Shown: positions 1-7,860 of the stretch, one piece after another
How the letters are laid out: every line of letters starts with the position of its first letter
Position numbering within the stretch: the stretch's first letter is position 1
NCBI RefSeq assembly: GCF_017896165.1
Contig: NZ_JAFCNB010000025.1
Coordinates: 1 to 64,000 of the forward strand
DNA from: Microbispora oryzae
Lineage (GTDB): Bacteria; Actinomycetota; Actinomycetes; Streptosporangiales; Streptosporangiaceae
DNA: 64,000 nt
Reading direction: 5' to 3'
Position numbers and translations under genes: made by a program
Notes under the pieces: generated by a model
Told to the model about the DNA's origin: nothing
What the model saw: only the letters and a program-made list of their open reading frames with translations
Database searches by the model: none

Positions 1-34
1 CGCGCCACGACGGTCGTTCGGTATGAATGGGGGC

Positions 35-841
35 ATGACGGTGATGGCGGAGGCGGAAGGCGACCTGTTCGCCCAGGAGTTGCGGCGCTGGCGGACGCGC
101 CGTCGTTTCAGCCAGCTCGATCTGGCGATCAGGGCCGACACGACGCAGCGCCATCTGAGTTTCCTGGAGCGGGGACGCTCACGCCCCGGGCGCGCCATGG
201 TGGTGCGGCTCGCCGAGTCGCTCGGCCTGTCGCTGCGTGAACGCAACGAACTGCTGGTCGCGGCGGGTTACGCGCCCGTCTACGCCGAGTCGGGTTTCGA
301 CTCCCCCGGGCTCGGCCCGGTGCGTGAGGCGCTTGAGCGGATTCTGGACGGGCACATGCCGTACCCGGCGGTCGTGGTCCGACCGTACGGTGAGCTGGTG
401 GCCGCCAACCCGGCGTTCAGCATGATCACCGAGGGGGCCGCGCCGGCGCTGCTTGAGCCTCCGGTCAACGTGCTGCGGGTGGCCCTGCATCCGGAGGGGA
501 CGGCCCGCCGGGTGGAGAACCTGGCCGAGTGGGGCCGTCACATCACCGGCAGCCTGCGCGAGGAGACACGGCGGAGTCCTGATCCGCGGCTGGTGGAGCT
601 CATCGCCGAGCTGGACTCGTATCTGCCGGAGCCGGGGCCGCCGGCCGGGCATCTCGGTTTCGCCGTGCCGCTGCGGTTGCGGCTGCCGGAGGGCGAGCTC
701 CGGCTGATCACCACGCTGACGTCGTTCGCGACCGCCGTCGACGTCACCTTGTCGGAGTTGCGGCTGGAGGCGTTCCTGCCCGCGGATGCCGCCACGGCGG
801 AGATCCTCGGCCGGCGGGCGTCGTCGCGGCACGGCCGGTGA
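35..841 (+). CDS. XRE-family regulator with MmyB-like ligand domain
   Basis: Cytoplasmic DNA-binding regulator of about 268 residues. An N-terminal helix-turn-helix (about residues 8-65, ELRRWRTRRRFSQLDLA then RHLSFLERGRSRP) is followed by a PAS-like MmyB-type domain (about 90-260, starting near PYPAVVVRPYGELVAANPAF), the usual architecture of actinobacterial XRE/MmyB proteins. I chose the ATG at 35 because TATGAAT at 22-28 lies six bases before it, as in leaderless transcripts; ATGs at 23 and 44 are alternatives. The target is unknown; such proteins often control a nearby SDR or other oxidoreductase. The convergent neighbour is an AraC regulator. Family call is firm, ligand and target are not. 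Confidence 0.85.
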   Translation: MTVMAEAEGDLFAQELRRWRTRRRFSQLDLAIRADTTQRHLSFLERGRSRPGRAMVVRLAESLGLSLRERNELLVAAGYAPVYAESGFDSPGLGPVREALERILDGHMPYPAVVVRPYGELVAANPAFSMITEGAAPALLEPPVNVLRVALHPEGTARRVENLAEWGRHITGSLREETRRSPDPRLVELIAELDSYLPEPGPPAGHLGFAVPLRLRLPEGELRLITTLTSFATAVDVTLSELRLEAFLPADAATAEILGRRASSRHGR

Positions 842-864
842 TATCCGGGTATCGGCGCGGCGGG

Positions 865-1797
865 TCAGTTGTGCCGGCTGTCGGGGATGGGATGCCTGCG
901 GTAGTCGCCGGGAGGCATTCCGATGACTCTCTTGAAGGCGACGCTGAGGGCGCTTTCTGATCCGTATCCCACGGAGTGGGCGATGGAGGCGAGGGTTTCG
1001 CGGCCTTCCCGAAGCTGGCGGGCCGCGAGCTCGATGCGCCACCGCGTGAGGTATTCCAGTGGTCCCTGGCCGACCGTGGCCTTGAAGCGGGCGGCCAGGG
1101 TGGACCTGGAGACCGCGGCGGCGTTCGCCAGTTCGGCCACGGTCCACGAGTGCGCCGGATCGCGGTGCAGGGAGGTCAGCGCCGCGGCGATCACGGGATC
1201 TGCGAGGCCGGCGAGCCACCCCGACACCGCGTGCGGCTCGCGCGTGAGGTGCAGACGCAGCACATGGATGAGCATGACGACGGCGAGGTGCTCCGCCACC
1301 AGGGTGGAGGCCATCGGCCGATGGGCCAGCTCCCGGTCGATCGAGGTCAGCGCCCATCGGACCGTCTCCGCGTGCCGGGTGGCCGCCGGCACGTGGACGA
1401 CCGGGGGCAGCCGGTCGAGCAGCAGCTCCTGGGCGCGGGTCCCGAACGAGAAGCCGCCGCCGATGAAGAACACGTCGTCGCCCTCGCCCACCCTGGCGAG
1501 GCCGCCCTCCGCGTTAGCGAAGACGGGGCCGGCGTCGACGGGGACGGCGTCCAGGTCGCTGCGGAGCGTGAAGGCGCGCCGGCGTGTGAGCAGGTAGCAG
1601 TCGCCCTCGGCGAGTTCGATCGGCTCGTCGACGCCGTCGACCTGCAGCAGGCAGGCGCCGCGCCGCACGGCGTTGAACTTCACCACGTTGGGTGCGTCGA
1701 ACCGCAGGGCCCAGCGTCCTCCCGCCACCACACCCACGGACAGATAGCTGCGCGTCTCCAGCAGGGTCAGCACATCCTCAAGCGGGTCCACGACCAC
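865..1797 (-). CDS. AraC-family regulator with N-terminal cupin
   Basis: About 310 residues. An N-terminal cupin-type effector domain (about 1-180, with GDCYLLTRRRAFTLRSD) is followed by a double helix-turn-helix AraC domain (about 200-305, with WTVAELANAAAVSRSTLAARFKA and IAHSVGYGSESALSVAFKR). Start is GTG at 1797, with GGTGGG just upstream. It is divergent from the SDR gene at 1878. Cupin-AraC proteins commonly regulate a divergent oxidoreductase, so the SDR is the likely target (inference). The 80-bp gap holds the SDR promoter and probably its operator. Confidence 0.88.
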   Translation of the reverse strand: MVVDPLEDVLTLLETRSYLSVGVVAGGRWALRFDAPNVVKFNAVRRGACLLQVDGVDEPIELAEGDCYLLTRRRAFTLRSDLDAVPVDAGPVFANAEGGLARVGEGDDVFFIGGGFSFGTRAQELLLDRLPPVVHVPAATRHAETVRWALTSIDRELAHRPMASTLVAEHLAVVMLIHVLRLHLTREPHAVSGWLAGLADPVIAAALTSLHRDPAHSWTVAELANAAAVSRSTLAARFKATVGQGPLEYLTRWRIELAARQLREGRETLASIAHSVGYGSESALSVAFKRVIGMPPGDYRRHPIPDSRHN

Positions 1798-1865
1798 CCC
1801 ACCGGCTTGGACGATTGCGAAAGAAGCTTGGAGTCTGAATCATAGTGCGTCCAGTCCGTCGGTCG

Positions 1866-1871
1866 TAGCGT
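1866..1871 (+). promoter_or_regulatory. -10 element of a leaderless promoter (SDR gene)
   Basis: TAGCGT sits six bases before the ATG at 1878, which places the transcription start on or next to the start codon. No ribosome-binding site is visible. The same hexamer and spacing recur before 11497. Confidence 0.5.
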
Positions 1872-1877
1872 GACCGT

Positions 1878-2882
1878 ATGACAACGAACCCCCAGGGCGG
1901 GCACGCGCGAGCCGACTGCCCCCTCCTGACCACTCCCTTTCACTCCCACGCCCGCGCGGGCGAGGTGATCGACGGTGTCGATCTCACCGGCCGGCGTGCC
2001 GTGGTCACCGGCGGCGCCTCGGGCATCGGCACCGAGACCGTCCGGGCCCTGGCCGCCGCCGGCGCGGAGGTCACGATCGCCACGCGCAGCCCGCGGTCGG
2101 CCGCGGCGCTCGTCCGGGAGCTGGCCGCCGCCGGCGGCGCGGGCCGGGTGCGGGTTGAGGCCCTCGACCTGTCCGTTCCGGCCTCGGTCCGCGCCTTCGC
2201 GGGGGCATGGCGCGGGCCCCTCGACATCCTCGTCGCGAACGCCGGGATCATGGCCCTTCCCACGCGGACCCTCACGCCGGGTGGCTGGGAGATGCAGCTC
2301 GCCACCAACTACCTCGGCCACTTCGCTCTGGCGTCCGGCCTGCACGCCGCCCTACGGGACGCCGGTTCGGCCCGCATCGTGGTCGTCAGCTCCGGGGCCC
2401 ACCTGGGCGCGCCGTTCGACTTCGAGGATCCTCACTTCGAGCGGCGGCCGTACGATCCCTGGGTGGCGTACGGGCAGTCCAAGTCGGCCGACGTCCTGTT
2501 CGCGGTGGGCGCCCGACGCTGGGCGGCAGACGGGATCACGGCCAACGCGGTCAACCCGGGCTACATCCTCACCCGCCTGCAGCGGTACCTCGACGACGAC
2601 GCCATGCGGGCGTTCGGCGTGATGGACAGCGAGGGAAACGTGAAGCCGCTGCCGTACTACAAGACTCCCGAGCAGGGGGCCGCCACCTCGGTCCTGCTGG
2701 CCGCCTCGCCTCTTCTGAAGGGCGTCACCGGCCGCTACTTCGAGGACAACCAGGAGGCGCGGACCATCCGGGGCGACGAGGACCGGCTTGCCGGCATGGC
2801 GTGCGTGGCCGCCCACGCGCTCGACCCGCAGGCGGCGGACCGGCTCTGGGACTACGGCACCGAGGCGTTCCGCACCGCCTGA
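1878..2882 (+). CDS. Short-chain dehydrogenase/reductase
   Basis: Classical-type SDR of 334 residues with a Rossmann fold. The cofactor motif TGGASGIG is near residues 44-51, NAG (VANAGIMA) near 120, the catalytic Ser in VVVSSGA, and the YxxxK pair in YGQSKSA near 200. The 40-residue lead before the fold and the C-terminal tail (ADRLWDYGTEAF) resemble the retinol-dehydrogenase/WWOX-like SDRs of actinobacteria. It is a clear paralogue of the SDR at 7861 (shared PEQGAATSVL and ARRLWELSEE-like segments). Substrate unknown. It is divergent from an AraC regulator and probably controlled by it. Start fixed by the leaderless -10 element at 1866. Confidence 0.9.
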   Translation: MTTNPQGGHARADCPLLTTPFHSHARAGEVIDGVDLTGRRAVVTGGASGIGTETVRALAAAGAEVTIATRSPRSAAALVRELAAAGGAGRVRVEALDLSVPASVRAFAGAWRGPLDILVANAGIMALPTRTLTPGGWEMQLATNYLGHFALASGLHAALRDAGSARIVVVSSGAHLGAPFDFEDPHFERRPYDPWVAYGQSKSADVLFAVGARRWAADGITANAVNPGYILTRLQRYLDDDAMRAFGVMDSEGNVKPLPYYKTPEQGAATSVLLAASPLLKGVTGRYFEDNQEARTIRGDEDRLAGMACVAAHALDPQAADRLWDYGTEAFRTA

Positions 2883-2942
2883 GCGTCGCGGGGATCGATA
2901 TTCGGTGGATCCGCGTGCCGCGTCGTTGGCACAGTAAGCGCC

Positions 2943-4058
2943 ATGGTCGCACCCGCCGCCCCTTTCGTTCCCGGCCTTGAGCTCGCGGGGATCCTGTACG
3001 AGGAGGCGGTGATGCCGATCCTCGGCGCCGCCTACCCGGGGCTCCGGTACGCGGCCGCCCGGGTCGGCGCGGGGTCGGAGGTCCTCGGGTTCGACACCGC
3101 GCGCTCGGCCGACCACGACTGGGGGCCTCGCCTGGAGCTGTTCCTCACCGCCGGGGATGTGGCACGCCACGGCGGGCCGATCCGCGAGCTCCTCGCGCAC
3201 CGGTTGCCGAAGCGGGTGCGCGGGTGGCCGACCAACTTCCGCCGCCGCAGCGGCGATCCGCGCGATCCGGTCGGCCACATGGAGCCGACCGACGGCCCGG
3301 TCGACCACCGGGTCCGGGTGTGGGACGTGGAGTCGTGGCTCGTCGCGCACCTGGGCCCCCGTGCGGCGGCCTGGGGCGATGCCGGACCGGCGATCGGCGA
3401 CTGGCTGGCGCTGCCGCAGCAGAAGCTGGCCGAGGTGACCGGCGGGGCGGTGTTCCGCGACGATCGGGGCGATCTTTCCGCGGTCAGGCGGCGGCTCGCG
3501 TGGTATCCCGAGCAGGTCTGGCGCTACCTGATGGTCTGCCAGTGGCAGCGGATCTCCCAGGAGGAGGCGTTCGTCGGCCGCTGCGCGGAGACCGGGGACG
3601 ACCTGGGCTCGGCCGTGGTGGCCGCGCGTCTGGTCCGCGACCTGATGCGGTTGTGCCTGCTGATGGAGCGGCGCTTCGCGCCGTACGGCAAGTGGCTCGG
3701 CAGCGCCTTCGCGCGGCTGGGGACGGCCGGACGGCTGGCGCCGTCGCTGCGCGGCGCCCTTGCCGCGACCGGCTACCCCGAGCGGGAACGGCACCTGTGC
3801 GACGCGTACGAGATCGTGGGCCGGGCGCACAACGCTCTCGGGCTCACCGAGCCGGTGGACCCGGGCCGGCGGCCCTACCACGGCCGGCCGTTCCTGGTCG
3901 TGCACGCCGAACGGTTCGCCCGGGCCCTGCTGGAGACGGTCACCGATGCGCGGTTGCGTGCGCTGCCCCTGACCGGAGGCGTGGACCAGTGGGCCGACAG
4001 CACCGACCTGCTGGGCCGGCAGGAGGTCGTCCGCGCGGCCGTGGACGCGATCGTCTGA
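2943..4058 (+). CDS. DUF4037 domain protein
   Basis: 371 residues, recognised as the DUF4037 type: an N-terminal nucleotidyltransferase-like segment (LELAGILYEEAVMPIL, then DWGPRLELFLTAGDV) followed by a helical C-terminal domain (VWRYLMVCQWQRISQEEAFVGRCAE and similar). Members are soluble, of unknown function, and are often compared with nucleotidyltransferases. The start ATG at 2943 lacks a Shine-Dalgarno; CACAGT at 2930-2935 lies seven bases before it, as in a leaderless transcript. It is a single gene, convergent with the alcohol dehydrogenase. No pathway can be inferred from neighbours. Confidence 0.75.
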   Translation: MVAPAAPFVPGLELAGILYEEAVMPILGAAYPGLRYAAARVGAGSEVLGFDTARSADHDWGPRLELFLTAGDVARHGGPIRELLAHRLPKRVRGWPTNFRRRSGDPRDPVGHMEPTDGPVDHRVRVWDVESWLVAHLGPRAAAWGDAGPAIGDWLALPQQKLAEVTGGAVFRDDRGDLSAVRRRLAWYPEQVWRYLMVCQWQRISQEEAFVGRCAETGDDLGSAVVAARLVRDLMRLCLLMERRFAPYGKWLGSAFARLGTAGRLAPSLRGALAATGYPERERHLCDAYEIVGRAHNALGLTEPVDPGRRPYHGRPFLVVHAERFARALLETVTDARLRALPLTGGVDQWADSTDLLGRQEVVRAAVDAIV

Positions 4059-4181
4059 TCCGGTCTTCCGGCTCGTTTTTCGGCCCGGCGTCAGCGGAGC
4101 CGGAGCCTGCGGCGCAGCAGCAGCCCGGCCCAGGCGGCGAGCGTGGGCGAATCCCCGCCAGGAAAACCGGGTGGCGGGCAG

Positions 4182-5183
4182 TCAGTGGGCGACGGTGACC
4201 ACGATCTTGCCGATCTGGGCGTTCGACTCCAGATGGTGGTGGGCCTCGACGATGTCGCCCAGGTCGAAGGTGCGGTCGACGACGGGGCGGAAGGCGCCCG
4301 AGCGCAGGCCGGAGGTCACGAACGCGACCGCGCGGCGCAGCCGCTCGGGCTGCCTGGCCGTCTCCCGGATCGTGTAGGTGCGCATGTTCAGCGGGGGCAT
4401 GCCGAGTTCGAAGCCCGGATAGGGTGTCTCCTTTCCGCTGAGGGCGCCGTACAGCATCAGCGTGCCGCCTGGGGCGACCACGGAGGCGAGTTCGCGAACG
4501 CCGGGGCCGGCGACGGCGTCGAAGACGAGCTCCGCGCCCCGGCCGCCGGTGGCCGCGAGGATCCGGCCGGTCACGTCCTCCGAGTCGCTGACGATCACCT
4601 CCGCGGCGCCCGCGGCCAGTAGCGCCTGCTTCTTGGCGGCGGTGCGGGTGACGGCGATCGGCCGGGCGCCGATCCGCCCGGCGACGGCGATGGCGGCCAG
4701 GCCCACGCTGCTGGACGCCGCGTTGAGCACGACCGTGTCCCCCGGGCGTATCCCGCCGACCTCGGCCAGTCCGCCGTAGGCCGTGATGTACGCCATCCAC
4801 ACCGCGGCGCCCTCGACCGCGCCGAGCCCTTCCGGCGCGGGGACCAGGGCGGCGGCCGGTACGATCGCCCGCTCCGCGTACACGCCGTAATCGTTCTGCG
4901 AGAACATCGGCACGACGCCCACCGCGTCTCCCGGCCGGAAGCCGGTCACGTCGTCGCCGGCCGCTTCGACGACTCCGGCCGCCTCGTTGCCGAGCCGGGC
5001 CGGGAACCTCTTCACCGGTTCGATGTAGCGCCCGGTCCGGAACAGCACCTCGGCCCGGTTCAGGCCGATCGCGTCGACGCGGAGCCGGACCTCGCCGGGC
5101 CCCGGTTCGCCCACCTCCGCATCCTCCAGCCGCATCACCTCGGGCCCGCCGAGTTCGTGGAACAACACCGTCTTGGCCGTCAT
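4182..5183 (-). CDS. Zinc-independent alcohol dehydrogenase (MDR family)
   Basis: 333-residue medium-chain dehydrogenase/quinone-oxidoreductase-type protein. The N-terminal GroES-like fold (GEVRLRVDAIGLNRAEVLFRTG) and the Rossmann NAD(P)H domain (VVLNAASSSVGLAAIAVAGRIGA) are both visible. The cysteine/histidine zinc ligands of true alcohol dehydrogenases are absent, as in the quinone reductase/enoyl reductase branch. ATG at 5183 is preceded by GGGGAGG at good spacing; a longer upstream reading would cross the divergent ArsR operator. It is divergent from an ArsR repressor (5272) with a 35-bp dyad between them, so it is probably repressed by that protein. Confidence 0.9.
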   Translation of the reverse strand: MTAKTVLFHELGGPEVMRLEDAEVGEPGPGEVRLRVDAIGLNRAEVLFRTGRYIEPVKRFPARLGNEAAGVVEAAGDDVTGFRPGDAVGVVPMFSQNDYGVYAERAIVPAAALVPAPEGLGAVEGAAVWMAYITAYGGLAEVGGIRPGDTVVLNAASSSVGLAAIAVAGRIGARPIAVTRTAAKKQALLAAGAAEVIVSDSEDVTGRILAATGGRGAELVFDAVAGPGVRELASVVAPGGTLMLYGALSGKETPYPGFELGMPPLNMRTYTIRETARQPERLRRAVAFVTSGLRSGAFRPVVDRTFDLGDIVEAHHHLESNAQIGKIVVTVAH

Positions 5184-5227
5184 CTCGTCCTCCCCTACGA
5201 CAGGTGGTGGTTCACCCAAACACGAAA

Positions 5228-5265
5228 GTACGACGACGGTCAAACTTTGATGGTTGTCGTACGAT
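5228..5265. promoter_or_regulatory. 35-bp operator dyad between ADH and ArsR genes
   Basis: An imperfect palindrome centred at 5245 (arms GTACGACGAC at 5228-5237 and GTTGTCGTAC at 5253-5262, core TCAAACTTTGA at 5240-5250; 14 of 17 pairs match). TACGAT at 5260-5265 is six bases before the ArsR ATG, so the dyad overlaps the ArsR promoter. It probably binds the ArsR product and controls both directions. Confidence 0.7.
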
Positions 5266-5271
5266 GGGGGC

Positions 5272-5598
5272 ATGGACGCCGGCCGCAACCCCCACCATCC
5301 GGATGTGCGCGCGATCGACCTGCAGCGCGTCCTGGAAGCCCTGGTCGACCCGGTGCGGCGGAGCATCCTCGCCCAGTTGAGCGACGCTCCCGCGGACATC
5401 GCCTGCGGGGGGTTCGACCTGCCCGTGAGCAAGTCCACGGCCACGCACCACTTCCGCGTCCTGCGCGAGGCCGGCCTGATCCGGCAGTACTACGCGGGCA
5501 CGTCGCGGATGAACGCCCTGCGGCGCGACGAGTTCGAGGCGGTCTTCCCCGGCCTGTTCGACGCCGTGGTCATCGCCGGGCGCGTCCCCCAGGGGTGA
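5272..5598 (+). CDS. ArsR-family repressor
   Basis: 108-residue winged-helix protein: LEALVDPVRRSILAQL, then VSKSTATHHFRVLREAGLIRQYYAG as recognition helix and wing. No metal-binding ELCVCDL-type cysteine motif; the single Cys in IACGGFD is not enough for a metal site. The ATG at 5272 is chosen because an in-frame TTG at 5254 lies inside the operator and TACGAT six bases before 5272 suggests a leaderless start. It likely represses itself and the divergent dehydrogenase through the dyad at 5228-5262. The stop is 15 bases from that of the convergent methyltransferase. Confidence 0.85.
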   Translation: MDAGRNPHHPDVRAIDLQRVLEALVDPVRRSILAQLSDAPADIACGGFDLPVSKSTATHHFRVLREAGLIRQYYAGTSRMNALRRDEFEAVFPGLFDAVVIAGRVPQG

Positions 5599-5613
5599 TC
5601 TCCGCTGGACTGG

Positions 5614-6471
5614 TCAGCGGCGGACGCCGATCACCACCGTGGCGTCCAGTTCCCGTGAGGCGGCCACCCGCGGGATGAGCCCTCCGCCGGCCATCGCCTC
5701 GGCGGCCGGCGCGGCCTGACCCTCGCTGGTCTCCACGAACAGCCGGCCACCCAGCGCCAGCCACTGCGGTGCCTGTGCCGCCAGGCGTCGCACCACGTCG
5801 AGACCGTCCGCGCCGCCGTCGAGCGCCACCCGGGGCTCGTGGACGCGCGCCTCCGGCGGCAGCAGCCTGATCGCGTCCGTGGGGACGTACGGCGGGCTGG
5901 CGATCGCGATGTCGACGCGGCCGCGCAGGTCGTCCGGCAGCGCGGCGAACAGGTCGCCCTCGTGGACCCGCCCGCCCAGGGCGGCGAGGTTGCGGCGGGC
6001 GCAGCGCACCGCCACCGGGTCGACGTCGACGGCGTGCAGGTCGGCGGTGCCCTCCCATTCCTCCGCGAGCGCGCCGAGAAACGCCGCGCCGAGGGCGCCC
6101 GACCCGCAGCAGATGTCCGCGACGGCGAGCCGCCGCCCGGCGGGCGTCCCGCCGGCGAATCGTACGGCCTGACGGATGAGGAACTCGGTGCGGGGGCGAG
6201 GTACGAAAACCCCGGGTTCGACCGAAATGCGCAGGCCACAGAAGTCGGCCCAGCCGAGGACGTGTTCGAGGGGCGAGCCGCCCGCCCGCCGGGCGGCCAT
6301 CGCGGCGAGGTCGCCGGGGGTGGGCGCGGCGGAGATCAGCAGCCGCGCCTCGTCTTCGGCGAAGACGCACCCGGCGGCGCGGAGCCGGGCGGCGACGTCG
6401 GCGTGGACGGCGGAATCGATCGCGGTGCGGGGCGCGGAGGAAGGGGAGGACGAAGGGGAGACAGCCGTCAT
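5614..6471 (-). CDS. PrmC/HemK-like N5-glutamine methyltransferase paralogue
   Basis: 285-residue class I SAM-dependent methyltransferase of the PrmC-related actinobacterial group. The SAM motif ADICCGSGALGAAFL and acidic loop HAVDVDPVAVRCA are clear. The substrate-binding NPPY motif of true PrmC reads SPPY here (IASPPYVPTDA). It probably methylates a glutamine in a protein, but whether release factors are the target is doubtful. ATG at 6471 has AAAGGC upstream. It is a single gene, convergent with arsR and divergent from the aldo-keto reductase; the true prmC is expected elsewhere, near prfA (known gene order). Confidence 0.8.
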   Translation of the reverse strand: MTAVSPSSSPSSAPRTAIDSAVHADVAARLRAAGCVFAEDEARLLISAAPTPGDLAAMAARRAGGSPLEHVLGWADFCGLRISVEPGVFVPRPRTEFLIRQAVRFAGGTPAGRRLAVADICCGSGALGAAFLGALAEEWEGTADLHAVDVDPVAVRCARRNLAALGGRVHEGDLFAALPDDLRGRVDIAIASPPYVPTDAIRLLPPEARVHEPRVALDGGADGLDVVRRLAAQAPQWLALGGRLFVETSEGQAAPAAEAMAGGGLIPRVAASRELDATVVIGVRR

Positions 6472-6544
6472 GGGAGAGCCTTTCACGATGCCCGTGGGCG
6501 CTCCCCTGCCCGTGTCTAACGCGTGTGACGCGCCGGGCGGACCG

Positions 6545-6609
6545 TTCGGTCGCGAGGTGGGAGCACCCGTCCTGCCGATGCGGTGATGGGTCCCACCTCC
6601 TTCGGTCGC
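6545..6609. repeat. Hairpin flanked by 9-bp direct repeats
   Basis: TTCGGTCGC occurs at 6545-6553 and again at 6601-6609. Just inside are inverted arms GAGGTGGGA (6554-6562) and TCCCACCTC (6591-6599). The layout resembles a very small insertion with a target duplication, or a leader hairpin for the methyltransferase gene. It lies in the 335-bp gene-free stretch 6472-6806, which otherwise holds only the aldo-keto reductase promoter. Confidence 0.4.
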
Positions 6610-6695
6610 TGCCGGTCCTGGAGTCCGTAACGCTATCAGAGCCGATCGCGGCGCTTCGGGAGGGAGCCCGGTCCCGGCTGTCACGCCGTCGGGGT

Positions 6696-6741
6696 TTGCC
6701 TAACCGGAACGCAGTTCCGTATAGTTCCGGAAAGGCGTTCC
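6696..6741 (+). promoter_or_regulatory. Promoter with operator in its spacer (aldo-keto reductase operon)
   Basis: TTGCCT at 6696-6701 and TATAGT at 6720-6725, 18 bp apart, form a good promoter. The perfect palindrome CGGAACGCAGTTCCG (6705-6719) fills the spacer. A second cluster of TTCCGGAA/GTTCC half-sites (6725-6741) lies across the -10 and start region. This is a typical TetR-type repression layout; no regulator gene is adjacent. Confidence 0.65.
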
Positions 6742-6806
6742 GCTTAGCTTCAGGCTACGGCATCCCATGAGCGCCCTTCCTCCACCACGACTTCGGGAGA
6801 AACCAC

Positions 6807-7835
6807 ATGCGGTACCGCACCCTCGGCCGGACCGGCATCAAGGTCAGCCCCTACGCGCTCGGCGCGATGATGTTCGGGGGCATCGGCAACCCCGACCACG
6901 ACGACTGCGCCCGCATCATCCACAAGGCGCTGGACGCGGGCATCAACGTCGTCGACACCGCCGACGTCTACTCCCACGGCGAGTCGGAGGAGATCGTCGG
7001 CAAGGCCCTGGAGGGCCGGCGGGACGACGTCGTCCTCGCGACCAAGCTGAGTCTGCCGATGGGGGACGATCCCAACCGGCGGGGCGCCTCCCGGCGCTGG
7101 ATCATGACGGCGGTCGAGGACTCGCTGCGCCGCCTGCGCACCGACCACATCGACCTCTACCAGGTCCACCGGCCCGATCCCGCGACCGACGTCGAGGAGA
7201 CGCTCTCCGCGCTGTCCGACCTGGTCCACAGCGGCAAGGTCCGCGCGATCGGGTCGTCGGCGATGCCCGCGTCCGGCATCGTCGAAGCCCAGTGGGCGGC
7301 CGAGCGGCGCGGCCTGGAACGCTTCCGCGCCGAGCAGCCGCAGTACTCGATCCTCAACCGCGGTGTCGAGGCCGAGGTGCTGCCCGTCGCCCTGCGCCAC
7401 GGGATGGGCACGCTGGTGTGGAGCCCCCTCGCGAAGGGAATGCTCACCGGCCGCATCCGCAGGGACCGCAAGACCGACCTGCGCCGCGCGGCCCTGTTCA
7501 GGAACTTCTCCGACGAGCACCGGCTCGACGCCGTCGAGCGGCTCGTTCCGCTGGCCGAAGAGGCGGGCCTGCCGATGACGCACCTCGCGATGGCGTTCGC
7601 GGTCGCCCATCCCGGCGTGACCTGCGCGATCATCGGGCCGCGCACGATGGAGCAGCTCGACGACCTGCTCGCCGGCGCCGGCGTCACCCTCACCGACGAG
7701 ATCCTCGACCGGATCGACGCGATCGTCCCGCCCGGCACCGACGTCGGCGCGCCCGACCAGTCCGCCTACGTGCCCCCCGCCCTCCACGAGCTGGACCTTC
7801 GCCGCCGGCCCGCCGGCGACCGCGCCGCCGCCTGA
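6807..7835 (+). CDS. Aldo/keto reductase
   Basis: 342-residue NADPH-dependent (beta/alpha)8 oxidoreductase. The catalytic tetrad is visible: Asp and Tyr in NVVDTADVYSHGESEE, Lys in VVLATKLS, His in DLYQVHRPDP. The C-terminal cofactor loop reads CAIIGPRTMEQLDDLL. It belongs to the YajO/voltage-channel-beta-like branch. ATG at 6807 has CGGGAG upstream. It is the first gene of an operon with the SDR at 7861 (25-bp gap), and the two probably handle the same carbonyl substrate. The operator-filled promoter at 6696-6741 indicates induction. Confidence 0.92.
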   Translation: MRYRTLGRTGIKVSPYALGAMMFGGIGNPDHDDCARIIHKALDAGINVVDTADVYSHGESEEIVGKALEGRRDDVVLATKLSLPMGDDPNRRGASRRWIMTAVEDSLRRLRTDHIDLYQVHRPDPATDVEETLSALSDLVHSGKVRAIGSSAMPASGIVEAQWAAERRGLERFRAEQPQYSILNRGVEAEVLPVALRHGMGTLVWSPLAKGMLTGRIRRDRKTDLRRAALFRNFSDEHRLDAVERLVPLAEEAGLPMTHLAMAFAVAHPGVTCAIIGPRTMEQLDDLLAGAGVTLTDEILDRIDAIVPPGTDVGAPDQSAYVPPALHELDLRRRPAGDRAAA

Positions 7836-7860
7836 CCCCCACACCACGAAAGGACCTCTC

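Noticed and set aside
6500-6620. Possible T-box or other riboswitch upstream of the PrmC-like gene
   Set aside because: A GGTGGGACCC-like stem is present, but the conserved T-box sequence and specifier domain are not, and the gene is not an aminoacylation or amino acid gene. Kept only as a hairpin.
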